This document shows positions 51,272 through 60,628 of a stretch of DNA of 64,000 nt, piece after piece. Every line of letters starts with the position of its first letter. The first letter of the stretch is position 1. The notes below the pieces were generated by a model. It saw only the letters and a program-made list of their open reading frames with translations, was not told the origin of the DNA and did no database searches. The position numbers and the translations under genes were made by a program. The DNA is from CAYWPG01 sp964460035 (GTDB lineage: Bacteria; Pseudomonadota; Gammaproteobacteria; Nitrococcales; AK92), in assembly GCA_964460035.1 (NCBI GenBank), contig CAYWPG010000013.1:1-64000 (forward strand), given 5' to 3'.

Positions 51272-52673
51272 CCAGCTCGTCCTCGAAACGGCGCAGAGTC
51301 TGCGCCGGTATCAACTCGCCTTGTTGACGCAGACTCTCCGCAACCGCACGTCCCAGGCTCTGGAACAGCAAGCCATAGGCAACCGCATGCAACAATCCGC
51401 CCGTTAGAGTACCCATCCCTGGAAACGCCTTGAGGCCGTTGCCCGCCACCGCCAGAGTCAAGGGCAGAGCCTTGCCCGCACGCTTACGCGCGGCCTCCAG
51501 AAAACGATCCAGGTCCACGTCGCGAACCGAAACCTCATAAATATCCGTCAGTTCTCGGAGCAGCGCGGTGGCCAGCGCGCCTTGAATGACTAGATCGGTG
51601 CCTGGCGCCACCGCCGCCAGCGCGCCGACCACCGCCCGGCGGGTATAACGCTCGATAGCAGCCTCGGCGCGCTCGCGCCTGCTCCCCGCCACCGCGCGCT
51701 GCAGTTTCTTCTGCGTCAGTCTGAGCACAGCCTGCTCGCGGCGCAGCTCGAGCCGATTCGGGCCATGGATCGCGATGGCACGCTCGATGGCGGCTATCAG
51801 CTCCGATAGCTCGGCCGGCCGCGGCCGCTCCAGCACCTGCTCGCTACCATCCGGCTGCAAGCGCACGACCTGTTCGCTGCCGCCCGCTTGCACAGCTGCC
51901 AGCTCGGCATCCGGCAGCCGCTCGGCGATGCGCGCCCGGATGGCTGCAAGGTCCTCGGCGTGGTAGCGATCGCGCTTGTTCAAGGCGACGATCAGAGGCT
52001 TCCCATATTGTCTCAGCCGCTCCACTTCCTGCCATTGCGTCCGGGTCAGGTCCCCATCGCACACGTAAACCACCACATGGGCGCGCAGCGCCTCTTCCTC
52101 GGCCTGGGCGTTCGCTGCGCCATTCGCCTCGTTGCTGCCGGCAACATCGGCAAGCACTATCTCTATGCCCGCCGGCGAGCGCCAGCGATGATGGGAGACG
52201 CTGCGTGTGGTGCCCCCTATCACCCCCACCTCCACCTCGGCTTCGGGGACCAGCGCGCGCAACAGCGAGCTCTTGCCACTGCTGATTTCCCCGAAAAAAC
52301 TCAAGAACAGGGTGCCAGCCAAGCGTCGTTCCGCCAGCAAGGCCAGCTCCGCGGTGGCGGCCGAAACGGGGATCCCGGCATCCCGATAGCGGGCAAGCCG
52401 TTCAGCCAGACTGGCTTCGTCCAGGGCCGCCGCCTCCTGCGGCGGTTCGCGTCGCCTTGGCCGCAGCAAACGCCAGAACAACCAGCCGCTTGCCAACGCG
52501 AAGGCGCCCAGCAGGCTCAAATACCCGATCAGCAACCACGACGGCAGGCTTTGCAAACGCTCCCAGAGCACGAGCACCTGGTTGGTCGCCAGGGTGAGCA
52601 TGAGGAAAAACAATCCCACCGCCAGCGCGGCGGCGATTCCTATCAATAGGCGGGCAGATGCATCGACTCGCAT
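51201..52673 (-). CDS. membrane-anchored GTPase with DUF697-like C-terminus
   Basis: A 490-residue protein that begins with two transmembrane segments (about 8-30 and 46-70), followed by a GTPase domain: G1 GEISSGKS (128-135), G2 GGTTRSV, G3 DVAG (176-179, satisfying DxxG), G4 NKRD (232-235). The C-terminal part (VVGALAAVAPGTDLVIQGALATALLRELTDIYEV) is DUF697-like. It is upstream of and overlaps the soluble GTPase. It is likely to act at the inner membrane; the role is unknown. Confidence 0.82.
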   Translation of the reverse strand: MRVDASARLLIGIAAALAVGLFFLMLTLATNQVLVLWERLQSLPSWLLIGYLSLLGAFALASGWLFWRLLRPRRREPPQEAAALDEASLAERLARYRDAGIPVSAATAELALLAERRLAGTLFLSFFGEISSGKSSLLRALVPEAEVEVGVIGGTTRSVSHHRWRSPAGIEIVLADVAGSNEANGAANAQAEEEALRAHVVVYVCDGDLTRTQWQEVERLRQYGKPLIVALNKRDRYHAEDLAAIRARIAERLPDAELAAVQAGGSEQVVRLQPDGSEQVLERPRPAELSELIAAIERAIAIHGPNRLELRREQAVLRLTQKKLQRAVAGSRRERAEAAIERYTRRAVVGALAAVAPGTDLVIQGALATALLRELTDIYEVSVRDVDLDRFLEAARKRAGKALPLTLAVAGNGLKAFPGMGTLTGGLLHAVAYGLLFQSLGRAVAESLRQQGELIPAQTLRRFEDELGEDLAQRARQVAAMALRERDKED

Positions 52674-53021
52674 AGCGATACTCTAACGCCCTTATCGCCG
52701 ATAGCGCCAACCGCCCGTAAAGCGCGTACTACCGATGGCCGCGTGATTGCGTTGCTCCGGGGGTTCTCGCTCGCTGCGCCGGCGTAGATCCCCCGCAGCG
52801 CTGCCTCGAGTCGTGTACACAGATGCGCGAGCTAAAGACCAGGCACCCTTGCTGCCGCAGTCAAGCCCCTTTGTCGCCCGCGATACAGCCCCCACTACAT
52901 CAAGGCAAAGCCGCATGTAGCGCATCCAGTGACACCTTCCCAACAGAATGACAACGAAAGCGGAACCATACTGACAATTGGATAAGAGCGGCGCCGTCAG
53001 CGACCGCAACGTAGTCGACCC
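52674..53021. other. 348-base intergenic region before the Mla-type operon
   Basis: This region holds the divergent promoters of the GTPase pair and the lipid-transport operon. No gene or strong repeat is recognisable; candidate promoter hexamers are not convincing by eye. Confidence 0.5.
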
Positions 53022-54176
53022 ATGAAAGCTCGCCCAGCCACCGCCAGCGCGCGGCATATGCCGTATGCCACCCCTGCAACGCTGACTATCGATCCGGACA
53101 ACGGATTGATACGCTGCGGCGGCGATTGGACCGTGTTCGGGCTGGCTCCACTGGAGCGCGAACTCGCGCGAATGCGCCTACCACCCGACCATTGGGTGCT
53201 GGATAGCGGCTCGATAACACGTCTGGATACCGCCGGCGCCCTGGCGCTGCAAGAACTCATGGCCCGACTCGAAGGCAGCGGCACGCCCATCGCTCTGGAT
53301 GCAACGCTGCCGGAACACCGCCGCCTCCTCGAACTGGTCGCACGCACCGCGACACCCGAGCCCGAACCACCGGCGTCCGCCCCGGGGTGGATAGAGCGCG
53401 TGGGCATCGCGACCATCGCCGCGGGCCAAGGGACGATTCGTTTTCTGGCCTTTCTCGGCGCTTTCGTGCTGGAGACGCTTCCGCTGCTGGCCCGGCCCTG
53501 GCGCCTGCGCGGCGGACAAGTCGTTGCCGAGATACACAAGGCCGGCGTTACCGCACTGCCCATCATTGGCCTGCTGACGTTCCTGATGGGCGTTGTCATC
53601 GCCTATCAAGGGGGGATTCCGTTAGAGCAATACGGAGCGAAAGTCTTCCTGGCCGACCTGGTGGCCATCACGATGTTGCGCGAGATGGCGCCATTGCTGA
53701 CCGCCATCGTGATCGCCGGACGCACCGGTTCGGCTTACACGGCCGAGATAGGCACCATGAAAATAACCGAGGAGATCGACGCGCTGCGCTCCCTGGGCCT
53801 GCGCCCCTACGAAGTGCTGGCACTGCCCAAACTGTTGGCGCTGCTGATCGCGCTGCCTCTGCTCGCAACCTTCGCCAATATCATCGGCATCTTCGGCGGC
53901 GCGTTGGTCTCCCAGCTGATATTCGGCGTCGACCACAGCCTGTTCCTGGACCGCATGCCCAACGCCCTCTCCAACAGCCATTTCTGGGTGGGCATCAGCA
54001 AGACGCCGCTGTTCGCGGCAATCATCGCCCTGGTCGGTTGCTACCATGGTTTCCGTGTGGAAGGGAGCGCCGAGAGCGTCGGGCGGGCGACAACGGTAAG
54101 CGTGGTCCAGGGCATTTTCCTGGTAATCGTCGCCGACGCCTTATTCTCCGTCATCTTCAGCATGCTTGGGCTATGA
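53022..54176 (+). CDS. mlaE: MlaE-type lipid ABC permease fused to a STAS domain
   Basis: A 384-residue protein. Residues about 15-115 are a STAS domain (WVLDSGSITRLDTAGALALQELMARLEGSGTPI), which in E. coli is the separate protein MlaB. The rest is a MlaE permease with GLLTFLMGVVIAYQGGIPLEQYGA, LLTAIVIAGRTGSAYTAEIGTMKITEEIDAL and FFGVDHSLF-like segments. The complex moves phospholipids between membranes. Start ATG 53022 is uncertain; ATG 53058 is possible. It is the first gene of mlaE-mlaF-mlaD-lipoprotein. Confidence 0.88.
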   Translation: MKARPATASARHMPYATPATLTIDPDNGLIRCGGDWTVFGLAPLERELARMRLPPDHWVLDSGSITRLDTAGALALQELMARLEGSGTPIALDATLPEHRRLLELVARTATPEPEPPASAPGWIERVGIATIAAGQGTIRFLAFLGAFVLETLPLLARPWRLRGGQVVAEIHKAGVTALPIIGLLTFLMGVVIAYQGGIPLEQYGAKVFLADLVAITMLREMAPLLTAIVIAGRTGSAYTAEIGTMKITEEIDALRSLGLRPYEVLALPKLLALLIALPLLATFANIIGIFGGALVSQLIFGVDHSLFLDRMPNALSNSHFWVGISKTPLFAAIIALVGCYHGFRVEGSAESVGRATTVSVVQGIFLVIVADALFSVIFSMLGL

Positions 54177-54177
54177 C

Positions 54178-54963
54178 ATGGAAGGGCCTGACGAATATGT
54201 AGCGGAAGCCGAAGGCATATACACCCGGTTCGGCGAACAACAGGTTCACGAAAACCTGTCCCTGGCCGTGCGCCGCGGGGAGTTGCTGGCGCTGGTGGGC
54301 AGCAGCGGCAGCGGCAAGACCGTGCTGCTGCGCGAGCTGATTCTGTTGGCGCGCCCGCAACGCGGCACCATCAGACTGTTCGGGACGGACGTAAGCGGCC
54401 TGGACGAACAGCAGCTCACCGCCATGCGTGGGCGGATCGGCGTAATGTTCCAGCGCGGCGCGCTGTTCAGCTCCCTCACCGTGCTGGAGAACATTTGCTT
54501 GCCGCTGCGCGAGCATACGACTCTATCATCTCGATTGCGCGCCGAGATCGCGCTGCTCAAGTTGAAGCTGGCGGGCCTGACGCCGGCAGCGGGCAATAAG
54601 TATCCCAGCGAGCTGAGCGGCGGCATGATCAAGCGGGCGGCCCTGGCGCGTGCCCTGGCCTTGGATCCGACAGTACTGTTTCTAGACGAGCCTACCGCGG
54701 GGCTGGACCCCGTGGGCGCTACGGCCTTCGACGATCTTATTATCGCGCTCAAATCGTTGCTCGATCTTACCGTAGTGATGGTCACTCATGACCCGGATTC
54801 GCTCTGGCGAATCACCGACCGGGTAGCCTTCCTGGCCGAGCGTCGCGTGCTGATGACGGCGCCCATCAACGAGCTGGCCCAAGCCTCCCATCCTGAGATT
54901 CAGGCCTATTTTCGTGGGGCTCGTATGCAGAATGCACGGGAGCGCGCATGGAAACCCGCATAA
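54178..54963 (+). CDS. mlaF: MlaF-type lipid ABC transporter ATPase
   Basis: A 261-residue ATPase with Walker A GSSGSGKT, signature LSGGMIKRAALARALAL and Walker B VLFLDEPTAGLD. LSGGM and KR after the signature are typical of the MlaF/Ttg2A class. ATG 54178 starts one base after the mlaE stop; a TTG at 54166 in the same frame is the alternative. It overlaps mlaD by 16 bases. Confidence 0.92.
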   Translation: MEGPDEYVAEAEGIYTRFGEQQVHENLSLAVRRGELLALVGSSGSGKTVLLRELILLARPQRGTIRLFGTDVSGLDEQQLTAMRGRIGVMFQRGALFSSLTVLENICLPLREHTTLSSRLRAEIALLKLKLAGLTPAAGNKYPSELSGGMIKRAALARALALDPTVLFLDEPTAGLDPVGATAFDDLIIALKSLLDLTVVMVTHDPDSLWRITDRVAFLAERRVLMTAPINELAQASHPEIQAYFRGARMQNARERAWKPA

Positions 54964-55871
54964 ACTACATTGCCGTCGGCGTCTTCGTCCTCGTCTTCGG
55001 CTTTGCGCTGCTTGCCTTGGCAGTCTGGCTGGGCACCGACATCGCCGGCCGCGACTACGTGCGCTATTCCGTGTATTTCAGCGAGTCGGTGTCGGGCTTG
55101 AGCCGCAACGCCAACGTCAACTACCGCGGCGTCAACGTCGGCCGTGTCGCCGAGCTGCGCATCGCCCCTCATAACCCCCGGCTGGTGCATGTGGTGCTGG
55201 AGATCCAGCCTGCAACGCCCATACGCGCCGATACGGTGGCCATGCTGCGCATGCAAGGCGTTACCGGCATAGCGGAGATAGAACTGAGCGGTACGGATTT
55301 GCAGGCGCCGCCCCCCCCTTGGCCGCCAGGCGAGCCCTATCCGGTGATAACCGGCGGCCCTTCCCTGCTCTCGCGCCTGGAGAGTGCGCTGACCAGCAGC
55401 ATGCAAACGCTGGACGTTCTCGCCCAGCGTGTCTCGCAACTGATAGCCCCCGAAAACCTCGAAGCACTGGCGGCGACGCTACACCACCTGGAGACCATTA
55501 CCGCCACCTTGGCACACAACCGCGCCAGCATAGAGCGCAGCCTTGGCCACGCCGAGCGCCTGCTGGCGCAAAGCGCCGATGCGACAGCCAACCTGACGCC
55601 GTTGTTGGCCGACATGCAGCAGACTTTGTCGACGTTTCAGACGGTTGCCAGCGCTTTCAGCAGCGCCGGCGAGGATTTCGGCGCACTAGCGCGCGAAGGC
55701 CGCGCGGGCATAGCGGAGTTCTCCCGCAGCAGCCTTCCGCAACTCAACCGTGCGATCGAAGAAGTCCATGCCTTGGCCGACAGTCTCTCCCGTCTGGCGC
55801 AAGAGCTCAGCGAGCAACCGGAAATGCTGTTGTTCGGACGGCCTCAGCCACCGGCCGGGCCGGGCGAATGA
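54948..55871 (+). CDS. MCE-domain lipid-binding protein (MlaD family)
   Basis: A 307-residue protein with one N-terminal membrane anchor (about 8-30), a single MCE domain (YSVYFSESVSGLSRNANVNYRGVNVGRVAELRI, then VTGIAEIELSG), and a long helical C-terminal region (about 150-290) expected to form a coiled coil or tunnel. The long tail resembles the paralogous Mce proteins in organisms with a DUF330 lipoprotein rather than the short E. coli MlaD. It ends in ATGA coupling with the next gene. Confidence 0.88.
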   Translation: METRINYIAVGVFVLVFGFALLALAVWLGTDIAGRDYVRYSVYFSESVSGLSRNANVNYRGVNVGRVAELRIAPHNPRLVHVVLEIQPATPIRADTVAMLRMQGVTGIAEIELSGTDLQAPPPPWPPGEPYPVITGGPSLLSRLESALTSSMQTLDVLAQRVSQLIAPENLEALAATLHHLETITATLAHNRASIERSLGHAERLLAQSADATANLTPLLADMQQTLSTFQTVASAFSSAGEDFGALAREGRAGIAEFSRSSLPQLNRAIEEVHALADSLSRLAQELSEQPEMLLFGRPQPPAGPGE

Positions 55872-55885
55872 AGCGAGGAAACGTC

Positions 55886-56536
55886 ATGCTCGTCAAGAAC
55901 CTTCCAATGCTCGCCAGCTTCGCCCTCCTTGCACTTGCGCTGAGCGCTTGCCAGCTGCCGCCGGTTGGCGGACGGGCTTCTCCACAACTGTACCAATTGG
56001 CCTTGGACGAATCGCCCGTAACGGCCGCTAGCGGCGAAGGCAACGGAATATTGGTAATTGAACGGCCTCAGGCGGCACCCGGTTACGACACCGCACGCAT
56101 AGCCTATCAGGTCGCCGCCCACGAGCTGCGCTATTACCGCGAAAGCCGCTGGGCCGATACACCCAGCCGCATGCTGGAGCCGGCGCTCGTAGACGCGCTG
56201 GAGAGCAGCGGTCTGTTCCGCGCCGTAGTCAGCCCCACTTCTACTGTAGCGCCCGACTACCAGTTGGCGACAGACCTGCTGCTAGTGCAGCAGCGCTTCG
56301 ACAGCGACGGCAACAGTCATGCTCGGTTGCGCATGCGCATCACTTTGCTGGACCTGCGCAGCGACGAGGTGCTCGGCACACGCATGATCGACATTCGCAA
56401 ACCGGCTCCCACACCCGATGCCAGCGGCGGCGTCATCGCCGCCAACCAAGCCTTGCAGGAAGCGGTCCGCCAGCTTCAGCCCTTTATCAAAAACCTGCTT
56501 GGCGCCGCCGACAGCGTCGCCGATCGTCGTCCCTAG
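55886..56536 (+). CDS. ABC-type transport auxiliary lipoprotein (PqiC/DUF330-like)
   Basis: A 216-residue lipoprotein with signal MLVKNLPMLASFALLALAL, lipobox LSAC, and the ABC_trans_aux pattern: YQLALDE, GILVIERPQAAPGYDTARIAYQ, LRYYRESRWADTPSRMLEPALVDALESSGLFRAVV. In PqiABC and similar systems it forms the outer-membrane partner of an MCE protein. ATG 55886 has a GAGGAAACG site; ATG 55868, overlapping the mlaD stop, is an alternative. It is the last gene of the operon and converges on motB. Confidence 0.88.
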   Translation: MLVKNLPMLASFALLALALSACQLPPVGGRASPQLYQLALDESPVTAASGEGNGILVIERPQAAPGYDTARIAYQVAAHELRYYRESRWADTPSRMLEPALVDALESSGLFRAVVSPTSTVAPDYQLATDLLLVQQRFDSDGNSHARLRMRITLLDLRSDEVLGTRMIDIRKPAPTPDASGGVIAANQALQEAVRQLQPFIKNLLGAADSVADRRP

Positions 56537-56564
56537 CTCGCCTCGCCCGCTCCGCGCACGCGGC

Positions 56565-57428
56565 TCAGCGAAGTTCTCCCTGCAACTCAGGGGGACGGTA
56601 GCTTTCGCGCCGTGAAATTTGCTCCTCCGCGTAACGGTTGAGCACCGTAATGCTGATACGGCGGTTGACCGGGTTGTAAGGATCGGTCTGATCGAACAGT
56701 ACCGTATCCGCTAATCCGGTCACCTGAGCGACGCGCTCCGGCCGCAAGCCCCCTGCCAGCAATGCGCGGCGCGCGGCATTGGCGCGATCCGTCGACAACT
56801 CCCAGTTGCCATACTCGTCGCTGCGCACGACGAACAGCCTGGCGTCGGTATGCCCGGCAATGGCGATCTTGTTCGGTACGCGGTTTATCACGTCCGCCAG
56901 TTTTATCAGGATGCGCTCGGCGTAATCCTTGAGCTGCGGACTGCCCAGATCGAACATAGGCCGGTTTTCCTTGTCCACCAGCTGGATACGCAAGCCTTCC
57001 GGCGTAATGTCCAGCAACAGCTGGTCCTTGAACGGCTCCAGGGCTTGGCTGCGGTCGATGGCTTCTTCCAGCACCTGTTGCAGCGCTTCCAGCTGCGCCA
57101 GTTCCTGAGCCTCCAGCATGCCGTCCAAGCGGGTGCCGGCGGGCTGGTGGGGCTGGGTGCCCAAATCCACCGGTGCCGTCGAGCGCCCCTTGAAGTCGAT
57201 AATGCTGACCTGGCCACTGGGTCCGGGCGTCTGACTGGGGTTGCGGAAGTACTCGGCGATACCGGCTCTGCTCAACTCGTCCATGTTGCCGACCAGCCAT
57301 AGCAAGAGAAAGGTCGCGAACATCGCCGTCATGAAGTCCGCGAAAGCAACTTTCCAGCCGCCGGAGTAGTGGCTGCCGCTTACCTTCTTGACCCGCTTGA
57401 TGACTATCGGCTGGTTCTTCTCTTCCAC
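56565..57428 (-). CDS. motB: flagellar motor stator protein MotB
   Basis: MotB anchors the stator to peptidoglycan. The 287-residue protein has one membrane segment with the proton-binding D31 in AFADFMTAMFATFLLLWL, a plug/linker, and a C-terminal OmpA-like domain (IAIAGHTDARLF, DRANAARRALL, VNRRISITVL). It is 35 bases downstream of motA. No other flagellar genes are in the window. Confidence 0.94.
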   Translation of the reverse strand: MEEKNQPIVIKRVKKVSGSHYSGGWKVAFADFMTAMFATFLLLWLVGNMDELSRAGIAEYFRNPSQTPGPSGQVSIIDFKGRSTAPVDLGTQPHQPAGTRLDGMLEAQELAQLEALQQVLEEAIDRSQALEPFKDQLLLDITPEGLRIQLVDKENRPMFDLGSPQLKDYAERILIKLADVINRVPNKIAIAGHTDARLFVVRSDEYGNWELSTDRANAARRALLAGGLRPERVAQVTGLADTVLFDQTDPYNPVNRRISITVLNRYAEEQISRRESYRPPELQGELR

Positions 57429-57463
57429 GATCCTGGCCCGCCCCGCTCTCAGCTGCTACGCCG

Positions 57464-58324
57464 TTACGCCGCTGCACGTCCCTTGATGCGATCCTCCAGC
57501 TCCTGGAAGGACGGGCGCTCGGATTCGTACATGACCTTACGGCCGAACTCGATGGCCAGCACCGGCTTGTAGCCGTTCAGGATGGCCATGATGGTGACCT
57601 TGATCGTCTCAAGGAATTTGGTCTTCTCGCGCGCGTGATGTTCCAGAGCCGCTCCAACCGGACCGATGAACGAGTAGCCGACGAGAATACCCATGAAAGT
57701 GCCGATCAGCGCTGCCGCGACCAGGCCACCCAGCACGGCCACCGGCGCATCGATGGACTTCATCGCGATGGTAATGCCCAGGATGGCTGCTACCACGCCC
57801 AGTGCGGGCAAGCCGTCAGCCATGCGCGCCAAGGCGTGTGCGGGGAGCTCGGCTTCGCGGTGGTGCGTCTCCAGCTCCAGATCCATCAAGTTCTCCAGCT
57901 CGAAAGGATTCATGCTGCCGCCGACCATCAAGCGCAGATAATCGGTTAGAAAGTTCATGGCGTCCCGCTGGGCCAGAATCTTCGGATACTTCTGGAACAG
58001 CTCGCTGTTCTCGGGATCCTCCACGTCGTCTTCTATGGACAACAGCCCTTCGCGTTGCGCCTTGTAGAACAGCTCGTAGAGCATCGCCAGCAGCTCCATG
58101 TAGAGCTCTTTGTTATAGGGCGAGCCCTTGAACACCATCGGTATCCCGACAACGACCTGTTTGAGGACTTTGACCGGGTTGGCGATGACAAAGCCCCCTA
58201 GCGCTGCGCCGAAGATGATCAGAATCTCGAACGGCTGCCATAGCAGTATCGGGTTGCCGCCGTGGGCTAGATACCCGGTCAGCACCGATCCCACTACTAT
58301 CAAAACTCCAATGATCATCATCAT
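57464..58324 (-). CDS. motA: flagellar motor stator protein MotA
   Basis: MotA forms the proton channel of the stator with MotB and acts on the rotor. The 286-residue protein is of the long E. coli type, with four spans, the cytoplasmic loop (LLAMLYELFYKAQREGLLSIE) and the conserved proline segment GLPALGVVAAILGITIAMKSI. Three ATG codons in a row (58324, 58321, 58318) leave the exact start open. I could not find a convincing sigma-28 promoter upstream. Confidence 0.94.
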   Translation of the reverse strand: MMMIIGVLIVVGSVLTGYLAHGGNPILLWQPFEILIIFGAALGGFVIANPVKVLKQVVVGIPMVFKGSPYNKELYMELLAMLYELFYKAQREGLLSIEDDVEDPENSELFQKYPKILAQRDAMNFLTDYLRLMVGGSMNPFELENLMDLELETHHREAELPAHALARMADGLPALGVVAAILGITIAMKSIDAPVAVLGGLVAAALIGTFMGILVGYSFIGPVGAALEHHAREKTKFLETIKVTIMAILNGYKPVLAIEFGRKVMYESERPSFQELEDRIKGRAAA

Positions 58325-59049
58325 GACGCAGTCTTACCCCCGTCAGCTGCGGAAATCCGTCGCTGCCAAACTCTTATCCTTATTCAAGGCGTGCGGCTCG
58401 TCAGCCGCCCCACCAGATTCATACGCGTCAGCCTGCGCTAGCGTAGTCAGCGCTTTCCCTTACGGCGCATGGATACACCGTCGCCCCAAGGCCATCCCCT
58501 TGGGCGCGATGGACCGGCAACCGAGCAAAGCGAATCCGTCGCGCTCCGACCTCGATCAGGCGAGCTTCGAATAGCTTGTCGGCAGACGTCGCGGAGTCTT
58601 AACCCCAACATCGAACCTGAGCTTCGCTCAAGCTAATCGAGCAACTGCCGAAAACAGGACATAGAGCCCTATCGCCAAGCGGCTGCGGGAACGGCTGAAG
58701 GCCCAGCCCGCTGCCTCCCGGTAAAGTACACAGAGCTGTGACGCACATCGATCCGGCACGTAAGCGTTCGATCGATAGAGCTCTGGGAAAGCGCTGGACA
58801 AAGCCATGTTTGCACGGCCGCTCGGGCAACGACGGCCTTCCCGCAGCCACGGGCCTATACTCCGCAGGGCCGAAGGCTCGCGCCTTCCAGGCGAGGGGAT
58901 GTGGGTGTCCTGCCGGGAAACGCCGCATGGGTTCGGCGCAATGCCCAAAGCTCGGGTTCCGATCCGCGATTCTACATTAGCTGTAAACAATGTTGAGGGA
59001 TCGAGGCGCGCCACAACAGCTCGCTTCAAGATGTGGGGGGGAAGACGCC
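58325..59049. other. 725-base region between motA and the HDOD gene
   Basis: No recognisable gene. It contains divergent regulatory DNA, including two ATCGAT boxes between inverted CAGAGCT/AGCTCTG arms (about 58732-58786). Open frames here give low-complexity Arg/Ser-rich products and are judged non-coding. Confidence 0.5.
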
Positions 59050-60531
59050 ATGACATCGATGCCACGCCGCCTACAGGACTGGGTGGAGGCGCTCGGCGAC
59101 TGTCGCCTGCCCTGCCTGCCCATTGTAAAAACTGCGCTACAGGAGATCGCGAGCCAAGGCGACACCGTGCCGGTCAACGAGCTATGCGCAATCATCTACC
59201 GCGATCCGGCTCTGGTACAGCATATTCTGCGCTTCGCAAACAGCCTGCCGCATCGTCATCTCGCTTCCCGTGTCAATAGCCTGGAGCAGGCCGTGATGAT
59301 GATCGGCCAGCAACGGGTGCTGAGCATGCCGGCGGAAATGCCCAAGCTGGACAGCCTGCCGGCGGTCAACAGGGAAGGATACTTGGCGGCGATCAGCGGC
59401 GCCTATCATGCTGCCTGCCAGGCCTGGACCTGGGCCAGGCTGACGCGCGACATGATTCCGGCGGAGGTATTCACGGCCACATTGCTACGGCACGTAGGCG
59501 AGCTCGCCTTGTGGGCTTACGGCGGCAACACAATGCCCGAGCTGGTGGAGCAGCCCGGTTACCAGCAAGGCTACCAGGAAGAGACCGAATACGTTCATTT
59601 GGGCTTCCCCATTACCGAGCTCTCCCTGGCGCTGGTACAGCGTTGGCACCTGCCCACCCTCGCCGCCGAAAACCTCCGGCCTGAGAAAATCGTAGGAAGG
59701 CGCACCCTGGGCATTACCCTGGCGGTACGTTTGAATAAGGTTGCGCACCACGGTTGGTCGCACCCCGAGGTACGGCGCATTCTCAAGGCGCTGACCGAGC
59801 TGCTCAAGACGGATGAACCGGCAGCGGCCGCCACCGTCCAGCAGGCCGCAGAACTGGCGGCGCGCGAAACGGCTTTTCTGGAGCCGCATAGCTTCGCCCC
59901 GTTACTGGAAGAGTTCCCCGAAGAATTCGAAGAGCAAACGCTAAAGCGCCCTCCAAGTCCCTTCTGCATCACACCGCAACGCGATCTGCTGCGACGCACG
60001 CTTGCCCAGCTTGCGCATGCGGACTACCAGCGGACGTTCGAGGAGCTGGCCGCCAAGCACGAACACGTCTGGGACTGGGACCCCATCATCGCGCTCGGCC
60101 TGCGGGCGCTGCACGGCGGCCTGGGCTTGAGCCGCGCCCTGTTCTGCAAGCTCAACCCCGCAACCGATGTCCTCGAAGCTTACATGGTACTGGGAGCCGA
60201 CAGCGATCCCCTGTTCAGTCGCTTTCGGGCTGCGCTCACACCCGGCACGCTGATTCAGCAGCTGATGAAAATCCCGCAGACACTGTGGCTGAACGACACC
60301 AACCGTGCCAAACTGCTGCCCTTGATACCGCGCCCTCTGCGTATGACCTTAGGCGTAGACAGCTTCTTCGCCGCGTCGATTTTCATTGCCGGCAAGCCCT
60401 TTGGCATGGTCTACGCCGACCGTCATCTGCCCGGCTGCGAGCTGGACGCCCGAAGCTACAAAGCCTTCAAGGAAGTCTGCAAGCTGATGAAGCGCCAGCT
60501 TGTACAGCAACCGAACATAGGTAGGGCTTGA
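59050..60531 (+). CDS. HDOD domain signalling protein
   Basis: A 493-residue cytoplasmic protein. Residues about 10-200 form an HDOD domain (LPCLPIVKTALQEIAS, IYRDPALVQHILRFANS, SLEQAVMMIGQQRVLSM), related to HD phosphohydrolases but lacking their metal-binding residues. The C-terminal part (about 320-485), with FFAASIFIAGKPFGMVYADRH, looks GAF-like. HDOD proteins act in signalling, motility or DNA-damage responses, and adjacency to motAB is suggestive. ATG 59050 has a run-of-G site. Confidence 0.85.
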   Translation: MTSMPRRLQDWVEALGDCRLPCLPIVKTALQEIASQGDTVPVNELCAIIYRDPALVQHILRFANSLPHRHLASRVNSLEQAVMMIGQQRVLSMPAEMPKLDSLPAVNREGYLAAISGAYHAACQAWTWARLTRDMIPAEVFTATLLRHVGELALWAYGGNTMPELVEQPGYQQGYQEETEYVHLGFPITELSLALVQRWHLPTLAAENLRPEKIVGRRTLGITLAVRLNKVAHHGWSHPEVRRILKALTELLKTDEPAAAATVQQAAELAARETAFLEPHSFAPLLEEFPEEFEEQTLKRPPSPFCITPQRDLLRRTLAQLAHADYQRTFEELAAKHEHVWDWDPIIALGLRALHGGLGLSRALFCKLNPATDVLEAYMVLGADSDPLFSRFRAALTPGTLIQQLMKIPQTLWLNDTNRAKLLPLIPRPLRMTLGVDSFFAASIFIAGKPFGMVYADRHLPGCELDARSYKAFKEVCKLMKRQLVQQPNIGRA

Positions 60532-60628
60532 ATACCCGGCAGCCCCCTATCGGCGTGTCGCTCGGGGGGATTGGGGAGCAGCCAACGCAACACCGCAGCA
60601 CCGACACCGAATACCCGCGGGCGGCGGC

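Noticed and set aside
51201..52673. loss of the G3 motif in the membrane-anchored GTPase
   Set aside because: DVAG differs from the usual DTPG but still satisfies DxxG, so the site is not clearly defective.
58325..58400. possible sigma-28 promoter upstream of motA (AAGAGTTT)
   Set aside because: The upstream half fits loosely, but nothing like GCCGATAA lies at the required spacing.
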